A stretch of 64,000 nucleotides of DNA from Branchiostoma floridae (GCF_000003815.2 NC_049994.1:9270079-9334078), one strand, 5' to 3'; shown: positions 1 through 11,950, numbered from the stretch's first letter. Notes: a model not told the origin generated them from the sequence alone. Program-made: numbers and translations.

Positions 1-362
1 AAGTAAAATTTTTGGCATAAAGTACTGTAAAAGGCTTAATTACAGCACTTTTTTTAGGGGAAATTGGTTTTCTTTCGTTCTCCATGCCATGACCTTTCGG
101 ACGTTCACCCCACAGAGCCGACATCTGCACCTGCGTCTAGCCGGCAGGAAGAGTTAATTCAATTTATGGTTCAGCCAATCAGCGAAGAGGAAAGCGAAGG
201 CTAATCAATATTCATAAGCGGGACCACACAATACGTTAACTTGAAGACTCAGGCCGTACAGACTTCTCGCCAGGATTTTTTCAAAGCGTCGGACAGGGGT
301 CCGGGGGCCGCCGAATGTCCCTGGCGGGGTCCAGGGGCAGGGCCACTGTGGGGGGGGGGGGG
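1..362. repeat. Dispersed repeat family L, copy 1 (right-truncated)
   Basis: This stretch is nearly identical to 2726-3085 (same run from aagtaaaatttttggcataa onward) and a more diverged relative lies at 2113-2645. The three copies share an AT-rich head, a central segment with agccaatcagcgaagagga, and a GC-rich part rich in G runs. Copy 1 stops after a 14-G run at about 362, where copy 2 continues for about 405 bases. The open frames here are not conserved as protein and are probably not genes. Confidence 0.8.
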
Positions 363-371
363 GGACCAGGT

Positions 372-1511
372 GGGACTCAGTGTTACAGTCTAAATATTTT
401 GTAGAAGCACCGCTGTAGGAAAGAAGGTCAAAGCAATGTAAAACATCACGTAGCATGAAGTTCGCTGTCAACTGGCACACAGCACATGACTGTTTGAAAC
501 TCTAAGTCTAATCAGCAGCCGTGTTTGATTGATAGCCGGCGGTCCTTTGATGAAGTCGGCGAAAGGTGCGTTAGTTAGAAAATCTGCGTTTAGTTTTGAT
601 ACGTAATTATAAGTTAGACAGTGGCGAGAATGATTATTTTCTCATCAATATTTCTCTTCAGAATTATTTGAACTTAATTGTACATCTAAACAATTGGCTT
701 ACCTGTGCAATGTTTATATGATTAATGATCAGTGTACTGAAATCATGTGTAACGTATGGCTCCTAGTCAATAGATCAGCATTTTTCTCTATAGTGACCAC
801 CTGTCTATAGTGGCCACATTTCTATCACTGGACTGGAACTTGCGAAAACTGCTATATTTTCTCCAGAGCAAATGTATGTGTTCCTAGTGCTGTTGTTGTT
901 TGACATAAACTTTGAACATTTAAATTGACTGACCAGACAGACGAAAATAAATCCTCGAACAAGGTTCAATCGTATCTTCCGGGTCTGGCAGGACTGAGTT
1001 GTTAAACTAAAATAAGAATAGGCTCGATGGCTGATTGCATACAAAGTAAAACAGTTTAACAGTTTTACAGCTTGAAGAAAACAAACGCTCCTACAGTACC
1101 TGCACCTGCTTGGTAATTATTAAATCGTATGCCCTACTTGAATAAAAAAAGTTCACTGCAATAATAAATGTACCCACATCACAAGGAGCTTATACTTTTT
1201 TAAACTTACACCTAGTTATCGTACTGAAAATTGTTAATGACATTACATGAAGTCATTCAACAATTTTCAGTCATGACGAAAACTTTCTGAATGGAAGGTG
1301 TGATTATTGTCATTTTCTGAAAAATAGAAGCAAGCTCTGTTTTTACCTGGAATCAATTCACAATACCAGTCCACTTTGGGGGATAATGTACTGTTAAGAG
1401 GATGTTCCATTTTTGCGCAGGGGTGATTTGGAACAGTCCAATGTTGCGTGGGAAGAGGTATGGCTGAAATATGCTGTATTTGCTCTTAAGCAAATGTCGG
1501 CCTTTCTAGTT
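372..1511. repeat. Long direct repeat, left copy (partner 3492-4698)
   Basis: The sequence from tgggactcagtgttacagtc through tgtcggcctttctagtt is repeated almost base for base at 3492-4698. The right copy has about 63 extra bases near 4050-4113 that are absent at about 934 here. The two copies diverge sharply after 1511/4698, where this copy runs into a TTCT microsatellite. No coding signal was found. Confidence 0.88.
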
Positions 1512-1530
1512 CTTTCTTTCTTTCTTTCTC
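1498..1530. repeat. TTCT microsatellite
   Basis: Short run of about five TTCT repeats at the right edge of the left direct-repeat copy. Confidence 0.7.
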
Positions 1531-1563
1531 CTGTCAAATCTTCAAAGTGATTCATCTCCGCCG

Positions 1564-2112
1564 TTCCTGGACCGAATGACCTGAAATTTGGCACAGGGCT
1601 AGAATGGGCCAATACCTTGATGCTTTTTTTCTCAGTTTTTTCATATCTGCCTCTAAAAGGATTTTATTGAGATTTTTGGGTCAATTTTAGACCGAAACTG
1701 TATATTTTGGCCCCTGTACCCTGGTATTACAACCAAATGAGCTGAAATTTGACAGAGATGTGCCTTGATAATGCTCCCATATAAATTCGATAACACTTTT
1801 GGTGTACAGTACAACAAAATGCTTATTTTTGCGATTTTTTTACCAATTTTTGACCAAAAAAGGACACTTTGGGCTCCTGTACCTTGGTATTGCAACCGAA
1901 TGAGCTGAAATTTGACACAGATGTGCCTTGATAATCCCTTCATATAAATTCAATAACACTTTTGGTGTACAGTGCAGCAAAATGCTTATTTTTGCGATTT
2001 TTGGCCAATTTTTGACCAAAAAAGGACACTTTTGGCTCCTGTACCCTGGTATTACAATCAAATGACCTGAAATTTGGTATAGATAGGCATTAGATACTTC
2101 GTAACATGATTC
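1564..2112. repeat. Tandem array of ~163-bp units
   Basis: Units begin with ctcctgtaccctggtattac followed by a motif like atgagctgaaatttgacaca and end with a run like gaccaaaaaaggacac. Starts are near 1706, 1870 and 2032, giving a period of about 162-165 bases, with a degenerate earlier unit from about 1564. The last unit passes directly into the second copy of repeat family L, and a fragment of the same start recurs at about 2655-2725 before the third copy. This suggests the array unit is part of a larger mobile repeat. Confidence 0.8.
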
Positions 2113-2645
2113 AAGTAAAAATTTTTGACATAAACAACTTTAAAATGATTAATTTTGGCACTTTTCTGAGGGGAAATTTGTTTTCTTTTGGCCTCCTGAC
2201 GTGACCTTCCGTGACCCCGCACAGAGCCACACCTGTGCGCGTCAGCCGGAGAGTTAATTGAATCAAAGACCTAGCCAATCAGCGAAGAGGAGGCCAAAGG
2301 CTAATTAATATTCATAAGCGGGGCCTCATGATCCCGTATATAGCAGTGTTCCCGCCAGGGGGAGCGAAGCCCGCCTAAGGCTCTCGCATTTTAGACTATT
2401 CAGAAGGCTTTATATTGTATCAGTTCTTAGGGGCATATCTATGATAATAGCAGCAGTCACTTAACTTCTCTTCAGGAGTTTAGTGTAACACTATTTCAGG
2501 TCAAACCGTCAAAGGTAACTAAAAACAAACTTTAACGTTACTGAGTTCAACAGTACTTATAACTTGTTATCCGAAGTTGAAACGCTAGCGATGGTATTTT
2601 CGCTGCGCTGTTAGCTACGTGCGACTGTTGTTGACGGTCTTATAA
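2113..2645. repeat. Dispersed repeat family L, diverged copy
   Basis: Diverged relative of 2726-3390: it shares the aagtaaaaatttttg head, the agccaatcagcgaagagga core, taatattcataagcggg, the cattttagactattcagaag segment and the tgttgacggtc tail. It lies between the other two copies in the same orientation. Confidence 0.75.
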
Positions 2646-2725
2646 CGGCATATTTTGCACCCCTGTACCCTGGTATGAGTAACATTTGGTATAGATAGGC
2701 ATAAGACAGTTGCTAAAATGATCCA

Positions 2726-3491
2726 AGTAAAATTTTTGGCATAAAGTACTGTAAAAGGCTTAATTACAACACTTTTTAGGGGAAATTGGTTTTCTTTCGT
2801 TCTCCATGCCATGACCTTTCGGACGTTCACCCCACAGAGCCGACATCTGCACCTGCGTCTAGCTGGCAGGAAGAGTTAATTCAATTAATGGTTCAGCCAA
2901 TCAGCGAAGAGGAAAGCGAAGGCTAATTAATATTCATAAGCGGGACCACACAATACGTTAACTTGAAGACTCAGGCCGTACAGACTTCTCGCCAGGATTT
3001 TTTCAAAGCGTCGGACAGGGGTCCGGGGGCCGCCGAATGTCCCTGGCGGGGTCCAGGGGCAGGGCCACTGTGGGGGGGGACCCAGGTGGGCGAAGCCCCC
3101 CCGGAAGCTCTTGCATTTTAGACTATTGAGAAGGCTTCTTTTGTAAGTTTTTTAGGGCCATATCTACGATAATCGTAGCAGTCACTTACTTCTCTTCAGC
3201 AGTTTGACTTTAAAATATTTCGGGTCAAAGCTTCAAAGACAACTAAAACCTCATAAACAACAAACTTTACTTAGCTCAACAGTATACAAAAATATTGTAC
3301 GGGTTGCCATCCTTAGTTGAAGCGGTTATTTATAGCGCTAGTATCTTCGCTGCGCCGTTAGCCGCCGTGCGACTTTTGTTGACGGTCTGATATCCCTACG
3401 TCGCCGCCTCGCTGATATTCCCACGGACATGTTTCAAGAAAAATACCCAGCAAAAAACGCTGTTCTGCGTCAAATTCTATTCTATAAAACA
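2726..3491. repeat. Dispersed repeat family L, fullest copy
   Basis: Head identical to 1-362, then a segment (about 3085-3491) missing from the first copy but largely shared, in diverged form, with 2113-2645 up to the tgttgacggtc tail near 3390. It joins directly to the right copy of the long direct repeat at 3492. Confidence 0.8.
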
Positions 3492-4698
3492 TGTGGGACT
3501 CAGTGTTACAGTCTAAATATTTTGTAGAAGCACCGCTGTAGGAAAGAAGGTCCAAGCAATGTAAAACATCACGTAGCATGAAGTTCGCTGTCAACTGGCA
3601 CACAGCACATGACTGTTTGAAACTCTAAGTCTAATCAACAGCCGTGTTTGATTGATAGCCGGCGGTCCTTTGATGAAGTCGGCGAAAGGTGCGTTAGTTA
3701 GAAAATCTGCGTTTAGTTTTGATACGTAATTATAAGTTAGACAGTGGCGAGAATGATTATTTTCTCATCAATATTTCTCTTCAGAATTATTTGAACTTAA
3801 TTGTACATCTAAACAATTGGCTTACCTGTGCAATGTTTATATGATTAATGATCAGTGTACTGAAATCATGTGTAACGTATGGCTCCTAGTCAATAGATCA
3901 GCATTTTTCTCTATAGTGACCACCTGTCTATAGTGGCCACATTTCTATCACTGGACTGGAACTTGCGAAAACTGCTATATTTTCTCCAGAGCAAATGTAT
4001 GTGTTCCTAGTGCTGTTGTTGTTTGACATAAACTTTGAACATTTAAATTGTAAGTAACTTTAAACTGCCAGAGTTTCAGCCCAATAAAACACTCTCAGCG
4101 CCAGGGTATGAACAGACTGACCAGACAGACGAAAATAAATCCTCGAACAAGGTTCAATCGTATCTTCCGGGTCTGGCAGGAAGTTGTTAAACTAAAATAA
4201 GAATAGGCTCGATGGCTGATTGCATACAAAGTAAAACAGTTTAACAGTTTTACAGCTTGAAGAAAACAAACGCTCCTACAGTACCTGCACCTGCTTGATA
4301 ATTATTAAATCGTATGCCCTACTTGAATAAAAAAAGTTCACTGCAATAATAAATGTACCCACATCACAAGGAGCTTATACTTTTTTAAACTTACACCTAG
4401 TTATCGTACTGAAAATTGTTAATGACATTACATGAAGTCATTCAACAATTTTCAGTCATGATGAAAATTTTCTGAATGGAAGGTGTGATTATTGTCATTT
4501 TCTGAAAAATAGAAGCAAGCTCTGTCTTTACCTGGAATCAATTCACAATACCAGTCCACTTTGGGGGATAATGTACTGTTAAGAGGATGTTCCATTTTTG
4601 CGCAGGGGTGATTTGGAACAGTCCAATGTTGCGTGGGAAGGGGTATGGCTGAAATATGCTGTATTTGCTCTTTAGCAAATGTCGGCCTTTCTAGTTTT
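3492..4698. repeat. Long direct repeat, right copy (partner 372-1511)
   Basis: Near-identical to 372-1511 apart from a 63-base indel at about 4050-4113 and scattered substitutions. After 4698 the sequence is single-copy. 4700-4950 holds nothing recognisable. Confidence 0.88.
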
Positions 4699-4952
4699 CA
4701 TCTATCTTCATCATTGCCTTCTTTCGTACTGCGGCAGGAATTCCCGTCTGGATATCTTATATCCAAGACAAGCTGTATATGGCCATGATTTTTCGATGGC
4801 AGATAGCTCTTAAACTCATTGGAATTTATCATAAGGTAACTATAATGCCCGTTTCACATGTACACTGAAACCGAATCAGCAGGAATCGCAGAACCACATG
4901 GAATGAAGAATTTGCACATTCGTGCCACATTCCGCTGAGAATTGCAAATGGA

Positions 4953-5375
4953 CCTTATACCCCTTCACACGACTGAGAATGCCATCTGAATAAAAATTCT
5001 TTCTGTATTCCTGGGTATTCGAAGTGCATTCTAGAAATTCTCACTGCATTCCAAATATTTGTGCCCATTCTTGTGGCCGGCCGATTCACAATCGAACGAG
5101 ATAGAATGTTTCGAATGATGACGAAATACCGTACAATGCGGCCATACTGCAGGTAGACTACACGTTGAATACCATTCGATATTTCTCGACCACCTCGAAA
5201 GTTGTTAGCATGATAAGAACATTCGACCGTGACGGCCACAAGAAAAGGTACAAATATCTGGAATGCAGTGAGAGTTTCAAGAATGGATTGTGAGTGCCCT
5301 GGAATATACAAAGAATTTTCTTTCATTCAGACGGCAATCCCGGCTCATTCAGCCTCTCGTGTAAAGGGCCTTATG
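4953..5375. mobile_element. MITE-like inverted-repeat element next to a peroxidase exon
   Basis: The left end (ccttcacacgactgagaatg, from about 4961) is the imperfect reverse complement of the right end (gcctctcgtgtaaagggcct, 5352-5371). The match continues inward for about 120 bases: attctttctgtattcctggg near 5001 pairs with the complement of the 5290s, and aaatatttgtgcccattctt near 5056 pairs with the 5240s. No transposase frame is present, so it is probably non-autonomous. It ends about 35 bases before the splice acceptor of the first recognised peroxidase exon (5410). Confidence 0.7.
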
Positions 5376-5409
5376 TCAGTGGACCTGACTCTATTCTTTT
5401 CATCTGTAG

Positions 5410-8400
5410 AACCCAAACAAGCTAAGGTGGTTCCCGTGACTCACAGCGAGAGTCCGTGTGACATGACAGCCACGCGCCGTTCCACGCCCAAAACAATCAA
5501 GCTCAGTCGATCAGCTGCCATCTTGGAGAAGGTGGCCAAGAACCTCATGAACAGGTGACATGCATATCATGGCCTTATATCCATGGGTGCCTAAGTCTTA
5601 TATCCATGGTGTAGCGCCGCATACTTTTTTGTTGTGTAAAGAGGGCAAAATTCAGCCATTGGCTTCCACGCCTTTTCTGACAAATAAACAATTGATTGAT
5701 TGACTAATTGATTGATTGATTAATTGATTAATTAATTGATAGATTCATTCATTCATTCGATTCTTACGAAAAACATAAGAAGATCACTACCAATAAACAC
5801 ACCATCCTTACTAATTTCTTGGTTGTAGGGAAGGGGTAGAATAATAAAGGGAGAAAATGGGTATTTTGCCACAACATCAAATTCAAGACACATGTCTTGT
5901 CAACGTCCATGAATGCATATGTTTTTATATTTGTGTCATATTGTGTGTGTTTGTACAATACACACGTATGGTGATGTTTTTATTATTCCTTACCTTCGTA
6001 AAGGTGACAGTAGCCAAACTTATTGTAGGCCTAAACTGACATTAGCCACAACCCACGCGGAAGAACTTTGTTAAAGAACTGTCCTGGAGGTGTCTTCCTA
6101 GCTGTTTCTGGATGTGAGAGTTTTCAGACGACAGGCTTCTTCTTTATGCTATCTCTCCTCCTCATGTGTATATTACGTGCACGGCCAGTTAAGAAAGAGA
6201 GCTTTGTCAGTTTGATCGCACCAGCTTGTGATCAGCCCAACAGCCTTCTCATGTCATTGCCCTTGTGATACACACATCTCGAATGTCTTGTCGTCTTCTT
6301 CTTATAAAGTTAATTTGGTGCCATCGCTTTGAGCGGGGATGCATCTAAGTGACCTTGTGGATGTCTGGTAGATGGTACAGTGTGATTGTGACTGTGAAGC
6401 CATGCTCAGAACAGAGTATGAGTGTGAGTGTTTGGGTTCTCCCTCACTATCTCATGGGTTCCAATGGCATCTGGCCATGCTTGGAAGTCGCTGCCCACGC
6501 GAGCGTTGAAATCTCTCAAAAGCAACATCTTGCCATGTTTACGTACAATTTGCAACAAGCGTTTCTCATAGATTCTTCTTTCTGCTCTTGTACGTTGCTT
6601 ATAGTAGGGGAATACTGATGAGAGTCAAATGCGTGTTCCCTGTCAGGGGTAACCTCATTACCATAAGACGGTCGTTAATTCCTCTGGGAAGGGCTTTCTC
6701 ACGAGTTAGGTGCGGATGGCTACCTGCCATGGGTGACGAACTCCATCTGCCAGACTGTTGTACTGCCTTTCGTCTGACCTCTCAACCGTAGCCTGCCCGG
6801 CATGGTTAGACCTGCCAGGGGCATGAAAGTCCCCGCCGGTATAGCTCACAGGATCCTCAAGGCACTCCCCACCACGACAAGGTAGCAGTATGAGGGGAAG
6901 CATGGAAATAGAAAATCATCAAATATTGTTCTTTCGACATTTTTTCTAAATAGGAGTTATACGTACACTGAAGCCAGTTTTCGCCAGGTGTGCCTTTAAA
7001 TCTGTCTGGTTGGTGATGAGTCACTAACGGCGGAGTTAACTGATTTGAATGAAACTATTCCTATGCAGTCCTGAACACTTCACCCTGGAGCAACTGAGCA
7101 AAGTGGAGTCCCCTATCATCAACAAGTTGTGTGTCAGCATAGATTGTGAGGAATTGCAACATATGGAAGACGGCAAAGAGTTCCGGACAGCAGACGGCTG
7201 TGGAAACAACGAGGACAAGAGTTGGTGGGGAAGCACCCAGCAATGCATGAAAAGACTGCTCGAACCACAATACGGAAATGGTATGTGACTGATACATAAT
7301 TATAATTATTACACTGTAATTATAACTGCGTTGACTTGGATTTTCTTTGGCGACACAATAAGTGCATTTTTTTGTTCAAGCCATTGTTGAAGTCTCGGAC
7401 ATACTCCTACGATGTATGAAGAATTAGGGTGTGCTCATCTTCTATGCTCTTTTTACTGGGGACATTGGTGATAACGTAGCTTGATATCTAAATGTAGCGT
7501 TCTGCAACCAACTTTTCAGTTTAAACGTGGCATGGCTTCAATGCCTTTCATTGTGTGCACAGCCTCTCATGTTAGGTCCACCTGTACATGTATGTGATTC
7601 TTCGGTTAGCGCCAGCCAGCCAGTGGGAACGTTACCAGCCAATCACGTCGCTTAAGTCAAGAGGCAACGCGATTGGCTGTCGACGTCTGCATTGTCCGAC
7701 TCCTTGTCTCTTGGGCCTCTATAGATAATGCGCCACGCACTACCGGCCTGGACGGCAAGTCCCTTCCCAAAGCCCGCCATGTCAGCCGTGTTATGCATGA
7801 AGATCTGCGGAAATCAAATCATGAAACCAGCCTCATGTTGATGCAGTTTGGACAGTTCACGTCACACGAAATCACGATGTCGCCTGTCTCAGGTTGGTAG
7901 TAACTTTTCATTGACTTTGCCCTGACAAATACACCGGTATCAAGAATACACGAGCTACTTAGTATATACGCGACGTTTTTCCTAAATCAACTTCATATGG
8001 GATGTAAAGTACATAACTGTTATAAGACGTCACGTACTTCGTGTCACACGTGACTTAAACGTGATTTAAACGTGATAAACGTGATTAAACGTGATTAAGT
8101 GGGAATGTACAAGTCACGTGGACAAGTCACGTCCTACTCAAATTGATTTTGAACTAACTTAAAGTTATTGATAGAAGCAGTTGATCAATCGTAATTCTCG
8201 ACAATAATTTTTGTGCAATGTTACGTAGCATGGATGATTGATCAATTTTCTTTTTCTACACTTTAATTCCACAGACGCTACCTGTTCTTGTGGCTCCAGT
8301 GATCCTCAATGTTTCAACATTGAAATTCCCCATGGTGACCCGGACTTTCGTGGAAGGACCTGTTTAAAGTTCACCCGTTCTGTCCCATGTCCGAAAGTAG

Positions 8401-11141
8401 AAAATGACGGAGGGTGCATGGGTCCACGCCAGCAGTTCGACCAGATTACTTCCTTCTTGGACGCCTCCAATGTCTACGGGCTCACGAAGAAAGACATGGA
8501 TGACCTCAGGCACGGTAGGTGGCATCTCCTCATGTCATGTCCACCGCTTGTACATGTCAAGCTCACGGCCCTGGCATACCGGCCCGCGATCTGTTCTTCC
8601 CGCTGCGTTAGCTCTGGCCGGCCGTCGGTCAATCACATACTCCGCTTACTGCTGTTGAAGGGGGAATTACCATGTATTATCATGTTGCCTCTTGACTGTA
8701 GGTTGCGACGTGGTTTACTAGCCAGCTATAACGAATTAAAGCAACCGTGCAAAGGACTGGCTGATACGCCGTTACTTGACATGTACGAGCCTGGGATTAG
8801 AGGCGTCGTCTTGATTTCTGAACCGCAAAGGGGACATGTTATGTGCGTTTAAGAAATCCATAGACATAGTAATCTAGCAGTTTTAGTTAATATGAATAAT
8901 AAGACTATGACGGCACCATATAGTCATGTATGGACTTCTGGGCCATTCAATTTGGTCGGCCCATCGTTACACCATCTTCTCATGCCAGACCAAGCAACAA
9001 CCCTGGCGTACTGGCCTGCAATATCCTTCTCCGTGCGTGTAACCCTGGCCAGACAACAGCCAATCAGACACTCTCACTCCTGTTGTTGGAAGGAGAATTG
9101 CTACGCAATCACGTCGCTATTTATGGTCAATATGCAACGTGATTGGCTGGGGGGGGGGGGTCTTTTTGACTGATGACTGACCATGGCTATCGCAGCGGAA
9201 AGAGCGGCAGGTCCGTATGCCAGGTCCATTGCTTGACATATACAAGTGGGTGCCTGGGATGAGAGGATGGAAAGGCTAGGTATTCACTCAAATCAGTCAC
9301 CTTCTCTCGTCAGGGTTTCTACTGACGCCCAGATCAAACTCTGGCAACAGTAAGAAGGAACTCCTACCAGAGGCCGTGGACAACGACAAATTTGCTATGA
9401 GTTGTGAGGGGTTCACCGACGATGTTCACAAGTGCTCACGGGCAGGAGACATTCGAGCGAACGAGAATCCGGGGTTAACCTCCTTGCACACCCTCTTCAT
9501 GCGAGAACACAACCGGATCGCCAGGAAGCTCAACACACTCAACAGCCCGAAATGGGGACCCGATCGGGTGTTTTTCGAGGCCAGAAAGATCGTTGGCGCG
9601 TTGTTTCAGAAAATAGCGTACGGCGATTATCTTCCTCTAGTTCTGGGACCCGACTTCATGACCAAGTTTGTCCTGACCCTCACCCAGCCGGATAAGTACT
9701 TCCAGGGGTACGACAAAACCGTGAACCCTGGCATCTATAACGCGTTCAACACGGCAGCCAACCGTTTCGGCCACAGCATGGTTCAGAATGAATTCGACCG
9801 CTATTCGAAGGGCTTTCCGGATGCCCGGCTCAACAGTCAGCACCCAATAAATCTGGCCTTTAGCTTCTTCAACCCATCATATATTTTAGACGATGACCAA
9901 GGCGGCCCGGACTCCATTCTACGGGGGCTAATAACCGCCCAGTCCCGCCAGGACTTCGACCGGTTCATAGTCTCGGGCCTGACGAAGCACCTGTTCGAGT
10001 GTCCTAAAATACCCAATATCAGCTTTGACCTGGCAGCCATTAACATCCAACGGGGAAGGGACCATGGACTGCCCGGCTACAACGCATTTAGGGAGAAGTG
10101 TGGACTCCACCGGGCACCGAGGTTTGACGACCTCTCACCTGAAATCCCTGACGCAACCACCCGGGAAAAGCTTCAGACCCTATACAGGTGATGATTGATA
10201 TAACGTTATAACTTAAGTTCTGTTCTGTTCATGGACAGTCGTAGCAAGGGAAATAGATGTTGACTCTCGTGAGAATTGGGAACTAGGAGTGACAGGACTA
10301 TTGGTTATGTCGCTTTTGTTTATATCTAAAAGAGCCGCCACATTTGTACGATTTTGATGCCTAATTCTGCAGACTGTGACAGAACCTACCGCCGTCAATC
10401 ATGTAATACGACATTTTCCGTAACAGCTGAATGTTATTCCGACATGTGCAAGATTACCTTAAAATGCCTTCACTTTGCGATCGTAGGACGATCGCACGAT
10501 GTCATTGACGGAATGATGTGAGACGAACGTGTCGCATTTCATTTCTTTAACATCTTGCAGAGACGTGGACGACATCGACCTGTTTGTCGGTGGTCTTGCC
10601 GAGAAGTCCGTACCGGGCGGTATCGTGGGTCCGACCTTCGCCTATCTGATCGGCATGCAGTTCCATGACATCCGCAAGGGGGACCGCTTCTGGTTTGAGA
10701 ATCCCGGACAGTTTTCGGAAGGTTAGTCAAAGCTACGCTCATCAACAGATATAGGGAACAAGATAGCTATAAATGACAGAATGAAATTGGATTTCAAACT
10801 CTCATGAAAGTGGATGTTGGCATGCTATGGTCAAGATTCTGCATTGTATGAATAGCTGTTGGGCTCGTGAAGATTTGGTATAGAGTAATGAGTCTATAAC
10901 AGCAAAGACGTATTTTCTTTGAGACTTTCAATCTTTTAATTTCCGTGACTTTCTCACACCTGTTTCTTCAGACCAACTTAAGGAGATCAAGAAGCACAGT
11001 CTGGCCAGTATCCTGTGCGACAACACGGATACAACCGACATCCAACCGAACGTCTTCCTGCAGCACACACAGCCTGGGAACGACAGGGTGAAGTGCACTG
11101 AGATTCTGCCCAAGATGGACCTGTCGTTGTGGAAGGAGTAG
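5410..11141 (+). CDS. Animal haem peroxidase (peroxinectin/chorion-peroxidase type), 5' end not found
   Basis: Seven exons join in phase: 5410-5554, 7069-7280, 7725-7892, 8275-8514, 9314-10187, 10561-10721 and 10972-11141 (TAG stop), about 656 residues. Family landmarks in order: FRTADGCGNN (exon 2), PRTTGLDG and MLMQFGQFTSHEIT with the distal His at 7865-7867 (exon 3), GPRQQFDQITSFLDASNVYG (exon 4), AGDIRANENPGLTSLHTL with the catalytic Arg and a haem-linking Glu, NRFGHSMVQ with the proximal His, and INIQRGRDHGLPGYN (exon 5). The protein is expected to be secreted and to use H2O2 to oxidise substrates. The Asp normally before the distal His is Ser here (7862-7864). The first recognised exon opens in phase 1, so at least one upstream exon, probably a signal peptide, is missing. 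Intron phases agree at every junction. Confidence 0.92.
5685..5758. repeat. ATTG/ATTA microsatellite
   Basis: Run of imperfect attgattg/attaattg tetranucleotides passing into attcattc, in the first recognised peroxidase intron. Confidence 0.8.
6110..6905 (-). pseudogene. Decayed LINE endonuclease remnant in a peroxidase intron
   Basis: Read on the minus strand, frames contain pieces typical of a LINE endonuclease domain (the type often annotated as craniofacial development protein 2-like): INDRLMVMRLPLTGNTHLT (about 6690-6630), LLLRDFNARVGSDFQAWPDA (about 6535-6460), SEHGFTVTITLYHLPDIHKV (about 6410-6350) and HPRSKRWHQINFIRRRRQ (about 6330-6275). They lie in family order but in different frames with stops, so this copy is dead. 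The segment at 6905-6780, with CRGGECLEDPVSYTGGDFHA, may belong to the same element. Confidence 0.72.
7637..7682. repeat. Hairpin repeat with CCAAT-containing arms, copy 1
   Basis: agccaatcacgtcgc is followed after a short spacer by gcaacgcgattggct, its near-perfect reverse complement. A second copy of the pairing (caatcacgtcgc with gcaacgtgattggc) lies at about 9103-9148 in a later intron of the same gene. Confidence 0.65.
8045..8098. repeat. AAACGTGATT decamer array
   Basis: Five tightly packed copies of a motif like aaacgtgatt lie in peroxidase intron 3. A CACGTG palindrome (8115-8120) and further tcacgtg/tcacgtc motifs follow. The array is dense in ACGTG cores. Confidence 0.7.
8535..9270. 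repeat. Two diverged copies of an intronic repeat
   Basis: About 8565-8670 and 8998-9105 align (ggcataccggcccgcgatct against ggcgtactggcctgcaatat; the gttgaagggggaatta stretch recurs as gttggaaggagaattg), as do the ttacttgacatgtacgagcc and ttgcttgacatatacaagtg stretches. The second copy includes the hairpin at 9103-9148 and a run of ten or more G at about 9150. Open frames in this intron are not peroxidase sequence. Confidence 0.65.
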
Positions 11142-11337
11142 AAGGATTAAAGAGTTGTGACATCAACTGACCGGAAGGAACACGCAACGATTTTGCCCCA
11201 AAACACCTACTTTGATGCTAACAGCCTTTCTGCATGTAGTACCTTGTTTAATTGTCTTTCTCAACAACGAAATATCGTCAAGTCAATAAGCTTAAGAAAA
11301 TAGACTGCTAGCTATCTGAATGGGTAGAGTACAGTGC

Positions 11338-11343
11338 ATTAAA
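11338..11343 (+). terminator. Possible polyadenylation signal ATTAAA for the peroxidase gene
   Basis: ATTAAA variant signal about 200 bases after the peroxidase stop codon. This is the best candidate seen nearby; no transcript evidence is available. Confidence 0.35.
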
Positions 11344-11676
11344 ACAATGTATGTGTATGAGAGATTTATTGTACAACTTTAGTTTTCCCTTTGTTAAGAA
11401 CAGCTGAAAGTACCATAGGTTTATTGTACTATCAGAACATTAGCCTTTTTCATAGTCTTAAATGAATATCCTAGAGGTATGGCGTCACTTGGTGTCCTTT
11501 GACAAGCTGTATTACTTGTTGCCAGACTATACGAAATACTAGTAATTGTTTTACAATACGTTTAGAATGTGCCTTTTATTTTTTTTTTCATTGGTGACTC
11601 CAATATGGATTATTAGACTAGAGGGGATACGTACGTACAATATTAATGTTCTATTTCTAAGCTATAGTAGCTTCCG

Positions 11677-11950
11677 ATGGTATGGCTACCAGGTTAGAAC
11701 TATTTAACTCCCTTTAACCTCATTATCATAAGACAAAATGTGGTAAGTAGAAAATTTGCGAGTGATTTTTTTCGTATTGTTTAAAAGATGCTATGTATTC
11801 ACATTAGTGGTGATGGACAGGCGTTGGCTAGAACTATCCAGCTTCCTTGAATCTCATTATCAGAAGATAAATGGTGTTAAGCGGACAAATTGAGTGTGAT
11901 TATTTTTTTCGTATTGTTTATTCAATACTGTGCATTAATGATGAATGGTG
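11677..11950. repeat. Two-unit tandem repeat, ~135 bp each
   Basis: The pattern of a ggttagaacta-like start, cattatcataagac, an aagtagaaaatttg-like segment and tttttttcgtattgttta at 11690-11785 recurs at 11825-11922 with about 25% divergence. Intergenic, no coding signal. Confidence 0.65.

Noticed and set aside
205-480. Open frame on the minus strand (91 codons), with a related frame at 3358-3603
   Set aside because: Both sit in duplicated repeat DNA, the shared part is only about 30 codons, a poly-G run encodes the Pro stretch, and the frames diverge where the repeats are rearranged.
8238-8852. Peroxidase frame read through past 8514 to 8852
   Set aside because: The donor at 8515 and the next exon at 9314 restore family sequence in phase; the read-through part is intronic repeat.
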